Source of the DNA: Aquipuribacter sp051216895
Lineage (GTDB): Bacteria; Actinomycetota; Actinomycetes; Actinomycetales; JBBAYJ01
Assembly (NCBI RefSeq): GCF_051216895.1
Contig: NZ_JBPKAO010000010.1
Span: forward strand, 92,039 to 156,038
DNA length: 64,000 nucleotides
Direction: 5' to 3'
Shown here: one piece after another, positions 28,699 to 36,918 of the stretch
Position numbering within the stretch: the stretch's first letter is position 1
How the letters are laid out: each line of letters starts with the position of its first letter
Made by a program: the position numbers and the translations under genes
Notes under the pieces: generated by a model
Seen by the model: only the letters and a program-made list of their open reading frames with translations
Told to the model about the DNA's origin: nothing
Database searches by the model: none

Positions 28699-29154
28699 CT
28701 AGGCGAACGTGACCCAGATGTTCTTGGTGGCGTCGGTCGTGTACCAGCCGACGTCCAGGGACAGGTGCCGGGCCAGGTGGAGGCCCAGACCTCCTTCGCC
28801 CGGCGCCCGGACCCCGGCGTAGGCCGGAGCGGTGCCGGTGTCGTGGTCGGCGACCTCCAGCAGCCATGTCGGCGCCGCCTGACGCAGCCACACCTCGGTG
28901 GGTGGTCGGCCGTGCGTGAGCGCGTTGGCCGCGAGCTCGGAGGCGATGAGGACGATCTTGGACGCGACGCTGTCCCGGTCCTGGCCGATCGTGATGCCGC
29001 CCGCCAGCAGGACCTCGGCGAGCTGGTTCCGGAACGGTGACAGCTCGGACGTCGCGTGCAGCGTCCACGCCCGGACGGTGCGGAACCCCTCCGGTGGGGT
29101 GGAGGTGCGCAGCCCGCCGTCGAACCCGTCGATGTCCAGCTCGTCGTCCGTCAC
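28699..29154 (-). CDS. RsbW-like ATP-binding regulatory protein
   Basis: The 151-residue protein has the HATPase fold of anti-sigma kinases: VASKIVLIASELAANALTHGRPPTEVWLRQ (N-box), LLEVADHDTGTAPA (G1-type D-x-D/G) and GEGGLGLHLARHLSLDVGW (G2), then the final strand NIWVTFA. Such proteins bind ATP and can phosphorylate anti-sigma antagonists or hold sigma factors. No sigma gene is adjacent. The GTG start at 29154 follows GAGGGGGTGTGTC. It could partner with the SpoIIE-type phosphatase at 16.0-17.3 kb, but the distance leaves that open. Confidence 0.8.
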   Translation of the reverse strand: MTDDELDIDGFDGGLRTSTPPEGFRTVRAWTLHATSELSPFRNQLAEVLLAGGITIGQDRDSVASKIVLIASELAANALTHGRPPTEVWLRQAAPTWLLEVADHDTGTAPAYAGVRAPGEGGLGLHLARHLSLDVGWYTTDATKNIWVTFA

Positions 29155-29198
29155 GACACACCCCCTCGTCCGGGACCCACCCTGGCACGGGTCGCGGG

Positions 29199-30584
29199 TC
29201 AGTCCCGAGCCGGTGGGAGCGTGAGGCGGGCGACGGTGCCGCCGCCGTCCCGCGGCCGCAGGTCGGCCCGGCCGCCGTGGCGCTCGGCCACGTCACGGAC
29301 GATGGCGAGCCCCAGGCCGCTGCCGGCCAGCCCGCGCGCCTGCGGGGAGCGCCAGAACCGGTCGAAGGCGTGCGTGACGGTGGTGTCGTCGACCCCCGGA
29401 CCCCGGTCGGCGACCTCGACCGTGCCGTCGGCCAGGGTGACGTCGACCGTGCTCGAGGCGGGCGAGAACTTGAGCGCGTTGTCGAGCAGGTTGACCAGGG
29501 CCCGCTCGACCGCCTCCCGGTCGCCGAGGACCGCCCACGGCTCGCCGGCGACCTCGACGCGCTGGGCCCCTCGCCGGGAGGCCCGGTCGACGGCGCGCTC
29601 GAGGACGTCGGCCAGGTCGAACCGCTCGGGGTCGGGCTCCGGTGCGTCGTCGGCCAGCTCGACCAGCTCGTCGACGAGGACGGACAGCTCGACCAGCTGC
29701 GCGGACACGCTGAGCAGCAGCTCCGAGCGGTCGACGGCGGGCAGCGCCCGCCCGCTGCGTTCGCTGAGCGCCAGCAGCTCCAGGTTGGTGCGCAGGCTCG
29801 TGAGGGGGGTCCGGAGCTCGTGACCGGCGTCGACGATGAGCTGCTGCTGCCGGGCGCGGGAGACGCGGAGGGCCTCGGTCATGCGGTTGAACGCGGTGGA
29901 CAGCCGGGCGACCTCGTCGTCGCCGGACACCGGCAGGGGGACCGAGAGGTCCTGCGTCCGGGCGACGTCCTCGACCGCCCCGGTGAGACGGTCGAGGGGA
30001 CGCAGGCCGGAGCGGGCGACCAGGTAGCCGGCCAGCACCGAGGTCAGGGCACCGAGCAGCGTGACGACGACGAGGACCACGCCGAGCTGGCGCAGCGTGG
30101 CGTCGACCTCGGTGAGGTCACGGACGACGAGCAGGGCGTAGCCCTCCTCGAGGTGCACGGCCCTCACGCGGACGTGCGTGCCGTCGGCCGCGCGGTCGTC
30201 GCGCAGCTCGCCGGGCCCGGGCTCGGCGGCCAGGGCCACGTCGTCACCGGTCGGTGCGACCTGGAGTCCTCCGGCCGCGGTGCACGTGGACCCGTCGGCC
30301 CGGACCAGCTGGACCGAGCCGAGCCAGGAGGACGGCTCGCGGGTCTGCCCTCCCACGCCGCACAGCGCCTCGGGCCCGCCGGGCGGGGACGGTCCGTCCT
30401 CGACCGACAGGTCCGACGGGCGGTCGACGCCGACGAGGGCGCTGTCGACCTGGGCGCGCAGGGTGCGGTCGGTGGCGGCCCACGCGGCCACGCTGACCGC
30501 GGCGACCGCGACGCTGACCGCGACGGCGGTGAGCAGGGCCAGCCGCCCCCCGAGGCTCGACGTCCAGCGAGGTCGTCGGGTCAC
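29199..30584 (-). CDS. Two-component sensor histidine kinase
   Basis: The 461-residue membrane kinase has TM1 at about residues 12-35 (LALLTAVAVSVAVAAVSVAAWAA), an extracellular domain of ~120 residues with two Cys (EALCGVGG, GSTCTAAGG), TM2 around 155-178 (LGVVLVVVTLLGALTSVLAGYLVA), HAMP, HisKA (DAGHELRTPLTSLRTNLELL, His phosphosite) and HATPase (NLLDNALKFSP, VEVADRGPGVDD, GSGLGLAIVRDVAERHGG). The GTG at 30584 overlaps the response-regulator stop as GTGA. The pair is divergent from a MacAB-like exporter operon, which is its likely target. Confidence 0.92.
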   Translation of the reverse strand: MTRRPRWTSSLGGRLALLTAVAVSVAVAAVSVAAWAATDRTLRAQVDSALVGVDRPSDLSVEDGPSPPGGPEALCGVGGQTREPSSWLGSVQLVRADGSTCTAAGGLQVAPTGDDVALAAEPGPGELRDDRAADGTHVRVRAVHLEEGYALLVVRDLTEVDATLRQLGVVLVVVTLLGALTSVLAGYLVARSGLRPLDRLTGAVEDVARTQDLSVPLPVSGDDEVARLSTAFNRMTEALRVSRARQQQLIVDAGHELRTPLTSLRTNLELLALSERSGRALPAVDRSELLLSVSAQLVELSVLVDELVELADDAPEPDPERFDLADVLERAVDRASRRGAQRVEVAGEPWAVLGDREAVERALVNLLDNALKFSPASSTVDVTLADGTVEVADRGPGVDDTTVTHAFDRFWRSPQARGLAGSGLGLAIVRDVAERHGGRADLRPRDGGGTVARLTLPPARD

Positions 30585-31270
30585 GCCGGTGGCCGCAGGA
30601 CGTAGCCGACGCCCCGCACGTTGTGCAGCAGCCGGGGGAGCCCGCCGGCCTCGGTCTTGCGGCGCAGGTAGCCGACGTACACCTCGAGCAGGTTGGTGCC
30701 GGGGTCGAAGTCGTAGCCCCACACCTCGCGCATCAGGTGCTCGCGGGTGAGGACCTTGCGTGGGGCGGCGAGGAAGACCGCGAGCAGCTCGAACTCCGTG
30801 CGCGTGAGCACGACGGGCCGCCCTGCCCGCGTCACGTCCCGGCTGGTGCGGTCCAGGCGCAGGTCGTCGACCTCGAGGACGTCGGTGGAGACCGCCGCCT
30901 GCGCCCGCCGCCGCAGCAGGGCCCGGGTCCGGGCCAGGAGCTCCTCCAGCGCGAACGGCTTGGGCAGGTAGTCGTCGGCGCCCACGTCCAGCCCGGTCAC
31001 CCGGTCCCGGGTGCCCCCGCGGGCGGTGAGCATGAGGACGGGGACGTCCTGCCCGGAGCCCCGCAGCCGACGGCAGACGTCGAGACCGTCGATGCCGGGC
31101 AGCTGCAGGTCCAGCACGACGAGCCCGGGGTGGAAGCGCTCGACGGCGAGCAGCGCCTGCTCCCCGTCGGCGGCGGTCCTGACCTCGTAGCCCTCGAACG
31201 CGAGGCTCCGCCGCAGGCTGTCGCGGACGGCCGGGTCGTCGTCCACGACCAGGACCACGGCGGCGCTCAC
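30581..31270 (-). CDS. OmpR-family response regulator
   Basis: The 229-residue protein has a receiver domain (VVLVVDDDPAVRDSLRRSLAFEGYEVRTA, phosphoacceptor Asp in LVVLDLQLPGIDGLDVCR, conserved Lys in YLPKPFALEELLARTRALLRR) and a C-terminal winged helix (LDRTSRDVTRAGRPVVLTRTEFELLAVFLAAPRKVLTREHLMREVWG, then TNLLEVYVGYLRRKTEAGG). The GTG at 31270 starts directly before the first beta strand. The 160-bp region between it and the exporter operon holds nested inverted repeats and GTTCCT direct repeats, probable binding sites. Confidence 0.92.
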   Translation of the reverse strand: MSAAVVLVVDDDPAVRDSLRRSLAFEGYEVRTAADGEQALLAVERFHPGLVVLDLQLPGIDGLDVCRRLRGSGQDVPVLMLTARGGTRDRVTGLDVGADDYLPKPFALEELLARTRALLRRRAQAAVSTDVLEVDDLRLDRTSRDVTRAGRPVVLTRTEFELLAVFLAAPRKVLTREHLMREVWGYDFDPGTNLLEVYVGYLRRKTEAGGLPRLLHNVRGVGYVLRPPA

Positions 31271-31347
31271 CCGACCACCGGGGCCTCGGGTCGGTCCGGG
31301 GACTGACGTCGTCGAGGCAGGTCCACGAGGCCAGGGTGGCCCCGGTT

Positions 31348-31410
31348 CCTGGGAGGAGGGTGAGAGGGCCCTCACGGTCCTCTCACCCGTTCCTGCGCGT
31401 TCCTCCCAGG
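31348..31410. promoter_or_regulatory. Nested inverted repeats between the response regulator and exporter operon
   Basis: Outer arms CCTGGGAGGA (31348-31357) and TCCTCCCAGG (31401-31410) and inner arms GGGTGAGAGG (31358-31367) and CCTCTCACCC (31379-31388) are all perfect. GTTCCT recurs at 31345, 31389 and 31399; the last two are spaced 10 bp apart as in OmpR-type tandem sites. The region is the only one available for divergent promoters. Confidence 0.6.
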
Positions 31411-31432
31411 TGGGCCGACCACGGTCGAGGGC

Positions 31433-32116
31433 ATGACCACGACCAGGACCACACCCGGCACGATCGCGCGGCGGGCCGCCGCGGTGCCCGCCCTGCTCCT
31501 CACCGTCGCCTTCCTGCTGACCGGGTGCGGCGGCAGCGGCGAGGACGACCCCGGCGTCGCCAGCCTCGACCAGCCCTCCGGCGGCGCCGCCGACGACACC
31601 TCGGCGGGCGGCTCGTCCACCCCGGCGGACGTGGAGGCCGAGCTCCTCGCCTACGTCGAGTGCCTGCGCGGGGAGGGCCTCGACGTCCCCGACCCGACCG
31701 TGGACGCCGAGGGCGACCTCCAGATGGGAGGGCCGGGTGCCGGCGGCGGGGGACCTGGTGGCGGGGGTGCCGGTGGCGGGGGCGCCGGCGGCGGGGGCGG
31801 AGGCCCGGCCGGGGACCCCGAAGCGTTCCAGGCGGCGATGGAGGTCTGCGGTGACGTCCCCGAGGGCGCGGTGGGTGGCCCTGGTGAGGTGGACTCCGCG
31901 GAGTTCGAGGACGCCGCGCTCGCCTTCGCGGAGTGCATGCGCGAGGCCGGCATCGACGTGGGTGACCCCGACCTGGGCGGCGGTGGGCCCGGGGCCGGTG
32001 GCGGGGGCGGTGACGGTGGCCCGTTCGGTGACCTCGACATGGAGGACCCCGCGGTGCAGGAGGCGCTCGAGGCCTGCCAGCAGGTGTTCGCGGACGCCGG
32101 GATGGGGCAGCCGTGA
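31433..32116 (+). CDS. Gly-rich lipoprotein of the exporter operon
   Basis: The 227-residue protein has a lipoprotein signal (ARRAAAVPALLLTVAFLLTGC, lipobox LLTGC). It contains two copies of a Cys-containing helix motif, AYVECLRGEGLDVPDP and AFAECMREAGIDVGDPD, each followed by a Gly-rich stretch, and Cys at AAMEVCGDVPEG and EACQQVF. The Cys residues probably form disulfides outside the membrane. Such duplicated ~70-residue units occur in lipoproteins next to actinobacterial MacB-like systems; the function is unknown. The stop overlaps the next start. Confidence 0.8.
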   Translation: MTTTRTTPGTIARRAAAVPALLLTVAFLLTGCGGSGEDDPGVASLDQPSGGAADDTSAGGSSTPADVEAELLAYVECLRGEGLDVPDPTVDAEGDLQMGGPGAGGGGPGGGGAGGGGAGGGGGGPAGDPEAFQAAMEVCGDVPEGAVGGPGEVDSAEFEDAALAFAECMREAGIDVGDPDLGGGGPGAGGGGGDGGPFGDLDMEDPAVQEALEACQQVFADAGMGQP

Positions 32117-33228
32117 CCGCCGGCACGGCCCGCGTCCGGGCCGCCGTCGCGGGGGTGGTGGTGCTGGGCGTCGTCGCGGTCCTCGCGGTGCTGCTCCTCA
32201 CGGTGAGCTCGAGCGACGCCGGGACCGGGACGACCGACGGCACCGCGACGGGCGATGCGTCCGCGGCCGCGGCGCAGGACGCGGGACCTGCCACTGCGGT
32301 CGCGGAGGTGCGGGACCTGGTCGTCCTGGACGAGCTCGAGGGCGAGATCGGCTTCGGCGACGCGTACGACGTGGCGGCAGCCCGGGAGGGGACGGTGACG
32401 AGCGTCGCCCCGGAGGGGGAGACGGTGGGCAGCGGGTCCGTCCTGCTGGAGGTCGACACCGAGCCCACCGTGCTGCTGCGCGGGGAGGTCCCCGCCTACC
32501 GCGCCCTGGACGTCGACTCCTCCGACGGTGAGGACGTGCAGCAGCTGGAGCAGGCGCTGGTCGACCTCGGCCTCGGCGACGGCGTCACCGTGGACGAGGA
32601 GTTCACCGACGAGACCGCCGACGCCGTCGAGCGGTGGGAGACCGACCTGGGTCGCGCCGACCCTGATGGCACCGTGGCCCTCGGCGACGTGGTGTTCACG
32701 ACGGCCGACGTCCGCGTGCAGCGGGTGCTGGGCGGCCCCGGGACCCGGGTCCAGGCCGCCACGACGGTGCTGGAGGTGACCGCCACCGAGCGGGTCGTCA
32801 CCCTGGCCGTGAGCACCCGCACCGCGGACCGGCTCAGCCCGGGCACGACGGCCGAGGTCACGCTGCCGGACGGAGGGGTCACGACCGCGACGGTCCGCTC
32901 CGTCGCCGCCGGGGCCGAGACGGACCCCGCGGACCCCGACGCCGAGGCGACGGTCGCGGTCGAGCTCGGTCTGGACGACCCCGAGGCGGCTGCGGCCTGG
33001 GACTCCGGCACCGTCGACGTACGGGTCGAGCGGTCCCGCACCGAGCAGGCGACCGCCGTCCCGGTGGAGGCGCTGCTCGCCCTGGCCGAGGGCGGCTACG
33101 CCCTGGAGGTGGTCGGCGGTGCGACGACCACCCTGGTGGCCGTCGAGGTCGGCACCGTCGCCGACGGCTGGGTGGAGGTCACCGGCGACGGCGTCCAGGC
33201 CGGCACGGTCGTCGTGGTGCCGGCATGA
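32113..33228 (+). CDS. Periplasmic-adaptor-like protein with peptidoglycan-binding domain
   Basis: The 371-residue protein has one N-terminal TM/signal helix (AAVAGVVVLGVVAVLAVLLLTVSSS), a lipoyl/HlyD-like segment, and an embedded PG_binding_1 domain (YRALDVDSSDGEDVQQLEQALVDLGLGDGVTVDEEFTDETADAVERWE, residues ~128-185). The C-terminal half carries beta-barrel-like segments (LSPGTTAEVTLPDGGVTTATVRSVA) and a membrane-proximal domain (VPVEALLALAEGGYALEVVGG). In actinobacteria this architecture replaces MacA as adaptor of MacB-type transporters and ties the system to the cell wall. It overlaps both neighbours by 4 bp. Confidence 0.85.
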   Translation: MTAGTARVRAAVAGVVVLGVVAVLAVLLLTVSSSDAGTGTTDGTATGDASAAAAQDAGPATAVAEVRDLVVLDELEGEIGFGDAYDVAAAREGTVTSVAPEGETVGSGSVLLEVDTEPTVLLRGEVPAYRALDVDSSDGEDVQQLEQALVDLGLGDGVTVDEEFTDETADAVERWETDLGRADPDGTVALGDVVFTTADVRVQRVLGGPGTRVQAATTVLEVTATERVVTLAVSTRTADRLSPGTTAEVTLPDGGVTTATVRSVAAGAETDPADPDAEATVAVELGLDDPEAAAAWDSGTVDVRVERSRTEQATAVPVEALLALAEGGYALEVVGGATTTLVAVEVGTVADGWVEVTGDGVQAGTVVVVPA

Positions 33229-33959
33229 GCGCCGCCGGTCCCACCCCGACGGGCGAGGTCGTCCTGGAGCTGCGCGACGTGTCGAAGGAGTACCTCACGG
33301 ACCCGCCCACCCGCGTCCTGCGGGGGATCGACCTGCAGGTCGGGCGGGGCGAGCTCGTCGCCGTGGTCGGCCCGTCCGGGTCCGGCAAGTCGACCCTGCT
33401 CAACATCGTCGGCACCCTCGACCGCCCCACCACCGGCACGGTCATGCTGGCCGGCCACGACGTCTCGGCGATGTCCGACGCCGAGCTGTCGGCGTTGCGG
33501 GCGCACGAGATCGGCTTCGTGTTCCAGCAGTTCTTCCTGCTGTCGGGTCGGACGTCGGTGGAGAACGTCTCCGACGGCCTGCTCTACAGCGGCCTGGCCC
33601 GGGTCCGTCGGCTGGCCCTGGCCCGGGAGGCCATGGCCAGGGTGGGCCTGTCCCACCGCGTCGACCACAACCCGGAGAAGCTGTCGGGAGGCGAGCGGCA
33701 ACGGGTCGCCATCGCCCGCGCGCTCGTCGGCCGTCCGTCGGTGGTGCTCGCCGACGAACCCACCGGCAACCTCGACTCCCGTTCCGGTCAGGCCGTCATG
33801 GAGCTGCTCCACGAGCTGCACGGGGAGGGCGCCACGATCCTGGTCATCACCCACGACCCGGACATCGCCGCGAGCCTGCCGCGCCAGGTCGCGGTCCGAG
33901 ACGGCCGCATCGAGCTCGACACCACCCGGCCGCGACGCTCGACGGGGGTGCCGGCGTGA
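33225..33959 (+). CDS. MacB-type ABC transporter ATPase
   Basis: The 244-residue ATPase contains Walker A (VVGPSGSGKSTLLNIVGTLDRPTTG), Q-loop (FVFQQFFLLSGRTSVENV), signature (EKLSGGERQRVAIARALVGRP), Walker B (VVLADEPTGNLDSRSG) and H-loop (ILVITHDPDIAA). The LNIVGTLD and ADEPTGNLDS wording is typical of MacB/LolD mechanotransmission transporters. The stop overlaps the permease start (GTGA). It would power conformational pulling on the adaptor rather than classic transport through the membrane. Confidence 0.93.
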   Translation: MSAAGPTPTGEVVLELRDVSKEYLTDPPTRVLRGIDLQVGRGELVAVVGPSGSGKSTLLNIVGTLDRPTTGTVMLAGHDVSAMSDAELSALRAHEIGFVFQQFFLLSGRTSVENVSDGLLYSGLARVRRLALAREAMARVGLSHRVDHNPEKLSGGERQRVAIARALVGRPSVVLADEPTGNLDSRSGQAVMELLHELHGEGATILVITHDPDIAASLPRQVAVRDGRIELDTTRPRRSTGVPA

Positions 33960-35215
33960 GCGCGGGCACGCTGACCCGCTCCTCCGACGGGGGGAGGCAG
34001 GTCGAGCAGAGCGGGCGTGACCGGTTGCCGTCGAGCCGGCTGCACGTGGGCGACCTGCTCCGGGTGGGGTCGGTCGGGCTGCTCAGCCGGCGCCTGCGGG
34101 CGGCGCTGTCCGCGCTGGGCATCTCGATCGGCATCGCGGCCGTGGTCGGGGTGCTCGGCATCTCGGAGTCCTCACGGGCCGACCTCATCGAGCAGCTGGA
34201 CCGGCTGGGCACCAACCTGCTCACGGTCCAGGCGGGCACCGGCATCGGGGGTGGTGGCGAGGCGGCGCTCCCGACCACCGCGACCGCGATGCTCGGCCGC
34301 GTCGCACCCGTGGAGGCGGTGTCGTCGGTCACGACCGTCGACGCCGCCGTGCTCCGCACCGACGTCGTGCCGGAGGACCGCACCGGTGGCATCTCCGTCC
34401 TGGCGGCCGACGTCGCCCTGCTCGACACGCTGGGCGCCGGTCTGGCCGACGGGGTGTGGCTGGACGAGGTGAGCAGCGACCTGCCCGTCGTGGTGCTCGG
34501 CGCGGTGGCCGCCGAGCGGCTCGGCGTCGACGACGTCGGCGACGGCACCGCCGTGTGGCTGGGGGAGAGCTGGTTCACGGTCGTCGGTGTCCTCGAGCCG
34601 ATCGAGCTCGCCCAGGACATCGACCGCGCGGCTCTCGTCGGGGAAGGCGTGGCGGCGACGTCGCTCGGGGCCGAGGAGACGCCCAGCACCATCTACCTCC
34701 GGGCGGACCCGGAGGCCGTGGAGCAGGTGCGTGACGTCGTGCCCGCCACGACCGACCCCGAGAACCCCGACCAGGTCGAGGTCTCCCGACCCTCCGACGC
34801 GCTGGAGGCCCGGGCCGCCGCGAGCAGCGCCTACACCAGCCTGTTCCTCGGGCTGGGCGCGGTCGCGCTGCTGGTCGGCGGGGTCGGGATCGCCAACGTC
34901 ATGGTGATCTCCGTCCTGGAGCGCCGCTCGGAGATCGGGCTTCGCCGGGCCCTGGGCGCCACCCGCCGTCACGTCGCGGTGCAGTTCCTGGCCGAGGCGC
35001 TGCTGCTGTCCCTGGTGGGTGGCGTCGCCGGGGTGGCGCTCGGCGCGGCGGCCACGGCCGGCTACGCGCTGCTGCAGGGCTGGCAGGTCGTGGTGCCGCT
35101 GATCGGCGTGCTCGGCGGACTGGGTGCCGCCCTGCTCATCGGCGCGGTCGCGGGTCTCTACCCCGCGGTGCGCGCCTCCCGGATGTCCCCCACCGAAGCC
35201 CTGAGGACGGTCTGA
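33956..35215 (+). CDS. MacB-type ABC transporter permease
   Basis: The 419-residue protein has the four-TM MacB layout: TM1 near residues 45-70 (LRAALSALGISIGIAAVVGVLGISE), a ~230-residue extracellular MacB-PCD domain, and three TM helices at the C-terminus (TSLFLGLGAVALLVGGVGIANVMVISVLERRSEIGLRRALGATRR, then LLLSLVGGVAGVALGAAATAGYALL, then VLGGLGAALLIGAVAGLYPAVRASRMSPTEALRTV). The ERRSEIGLRRALGA and P-x-EALR elements are diagnostic. The GTG at 33956 overlaps the ATPase stop; the frame open upstream is antiphase to the ATPase gene. Confidence 0.92.
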   Translation: MSAGTLTRSSDGGRQVEQSGRDRLPSSRLHVGDLLRVGSVGLLSRRLRAALSALGISIGIAAVVGVLGISESSRADLIEQLDRLGTNLLTVQAGTGIGGGGEAALPTTATAMLGRVAPVEAVSSVTTVDAAVLRTDVVPEDRTGGISVLAADVALLDTLGAGLADGVWLDEVSSDLPVVVLGAVAAERLGVDDVGDGTAVWLGESWFTVVGVLEPIELAQDIDRAALVGEGVAATSLGAEETPSTIYLRADPEAVEQVRDVVPATTDPENPDQVEVSRPSDALEARAAASSAYTSLFLGLGAVALLVGGVGIANVMVISVLERRSEIGLRRALGATRRHVAVQFLAEALLLSLVGGVAGVALGAAATAGYALLQGWQVVVPLIGVLGGLGAALLIGAVAGLYPAVRASRMSPTEALRTV

Positions 35216-35216
35216 C

Positions 35217-36863
35217 ATGCCCCACGAACCCGAACGAGGCGCCCCTTCCCGTCCCGCCCACCCGCGAGGGGCACCGGCCCTGGCGGCCCTGCTCCTCACC
35301 GCCGGGCTCGTCACCGTGACGGTGGCCCCGCCCGCCACGGCGAACGGGACAACCGAGGTGGCCGGCTCCAGCGACGACGGCCCGACCGCCACCGTCGAGG
35401 TGCGCGAGCTGTCGGAGGTCGTGGCGGTGGAGGGGGTCCTGCGGCGGACCCAGGAGTGGGTGGTCCGCCGCGGCAGCAGCGTCGCCGGCGCGACCGGTTC
35501 GGCGGCCACGACGACCCAGCCCGGCGCCACCGCGGCCACGGCGACGATGGGGCGGGTGCTCTGGTTCGTCGACGTGCCCGCCACCGAGACGGTCGAGGCG
35601 ACGGCGGGGGCGCCGGGCGTGGAGCCCACCGCAGAACCGTCGAGCGATCCGAGCGGCGAGGCCTCGGGCGAGCCGACAGGTGAGCCGTCGACCGATCCGA
35701 GCGGTGAGCCGAGCGGTGAGCCGAGCGGCGGACCGACTGCTGAGCCGACCGACGAGCCGACCGGTGAGCCTTCGAGCGAGCCGACCGAGGAGCCGACCGG
35801 TCGCCCGTCGACCGACCCGAGCGATCAGCCGTCGGGTCGGCCGAGCAGCGAGGTGCCCGGGGGTCAACAGGCCGGACCGTCGGACGGGCCCGGCGCGCAA
35901 GCGCCCCCGGGGCAGGGCCAGAGCGGCGGTCCGGGCGCGGCTCCCGACGCGCCGGCGGGGGCGGGTGGTCTCGGGGGTCTCGCCCCCGCGGGTGAGGGCG
36001 GACCCGCAGGTGGGGCGCCCGCCACGGGGGAGGGTGCGGCCCCCGTCGCCGACCCCGTCCTCACCGCCGTCACCGCCCCGGGCCACGAGGTCGTGGCCGG
36101 CGACGAGCTGTACGCCCTCGACGCCGAGCCGGTCGTCGCGCTCGTGGGGGACTGGGTCCCGTGGCGTGACCTCGGTGCGGACTCCGAGGACGGGCCGGAC
36201 GTGCAGGCGCTCGAGCAGGCGCTCGTCGAGCTGGGCTACGGCGACGGTCTGACCGTCGACCAGGTGGCGGACGACGCCACCGGCGAGGCCATCAGGAGAT
36301 GGGAGACCGACCTCGGCCGCAGCGACCCCGACGGGGTGCTGCAGCCCTCGGAGGTCGTGGTCGTCCCGGCCGGGACCGTGGTCACGGACGCCACCGCCGT
36401 CCTCGGTCAGCAGGTGGCCGGTGGGGCCGACGTGCTGTCCCTGGGGAGCGCGTCGCTGGAGGCCGTGGTGGACGTCGCCGCCGAGGACGCCGACCGCTGG
36501 GTGCTCGGCCGCTCGGCCGGCGTCGGGCTGCCCGACGACCGCGTGGTCGACGGGGTGGTCCTGTCGGTCGGGCGGGACCTCGTCGACGGCACGGTCGAGG
36601 TCGTCCTCGACGTCGCCCAGGTCGACGGCTTCAGCAGCGGGCTGCCGGTCGACGTCGTCCTGGTCGGTGAGGTCACCGAGACGACGGCCGTGCCGCTGGC
36701 CGCGGTACGCGCGGACGACGCGGGTGCGGCGGTGGTCGAGGTCGTCGAGCCGGTCGAGGACGGCTCACCCGGTCGGGCGCCGGTGACCCTGGGCGTCGTC
36801 GACGGCGGCTGGGTGGCGGTGCAGGGGGTGCCGGCAGGCTCGGTCGTGCGGCTCCCGGGGTAG
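35217..36863 (+). CDS. Second PG-binding adaptor with Pro/Ser/Glu tetrapeptide repeats
   Basis: The 548-residue protein starts 1 bp after the permease stop. It has an N-terminal signal (APALAALLLTAGLVTVTVAPPATANG), an adaptor-like segment, then a low-complexity region at residues ~138-220 built from about 18 tetrapeptide repeats of the type P-S/T-x-E/D, then a Gly/Pro/Ala-rich part, and a second half homologous to the first adaptor: PG_binding_1 (DSEDGPDVQALEQALVELGYGDGLTVDQVADDATGEAIRRWETDLG) and the following beta domains. It is likely to be a longer-reach adaptor spanning a thick wall. A duplicate of the adaptor in one operon is unusual. Confidence 0.82.
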   Translation: MPHEPERGAPSRPAHPRGAPALAALLLTAGLVTVTVAPPATANGTTEVAGSSDDGPTATVEVRELSEVVAVEGVLRRTQEWVVRRGSSVAGATGSAATTTQPGATAATATMGRVLWFVDVPATETVEATAGAPGVEPTAEPSSDPSGEASGEPTGEPSTDPSGEPSGEPSGGPTAEPTDEPTGEPSSEPTEEPTGRPSTDPSDQPSGRPSSEVPGGQQAGPSDGPGAQAPPGQGQSGGPGAAPDAPAGAGGLGGLAPAGEGGPAGGAPATGEGAAPVADPVLTAVTAPGHEVVAGDELYALDAEPVVALVGDWVPWRDLGADSEDGPDVQALEQALVELGYGDGLTVDQVADDATGEAIRRWETDLGRSDPDGVLQPSEVVVVPAGTVVTDATAVLGQQVAGGADVLSLGSASLEAVVDVAAEDADRWVLGRSAGVGLPDDRVVDGVVLSVGRDLVDGTVEVVLDVAQVDGFSSGLPVDVVLVGEVTETTAVPLAAVRADDAGAAVVEVVEPVEDGSPGRAPVTLGVVDGGWVAVQGVPAGSVVRLPG

Positions 36864-36918
36864 GGCGCTGGCCCGCGGGGTCATGCGTCGCACGCGCGGT
36901 CCGCGGGAGCCCGGACCG

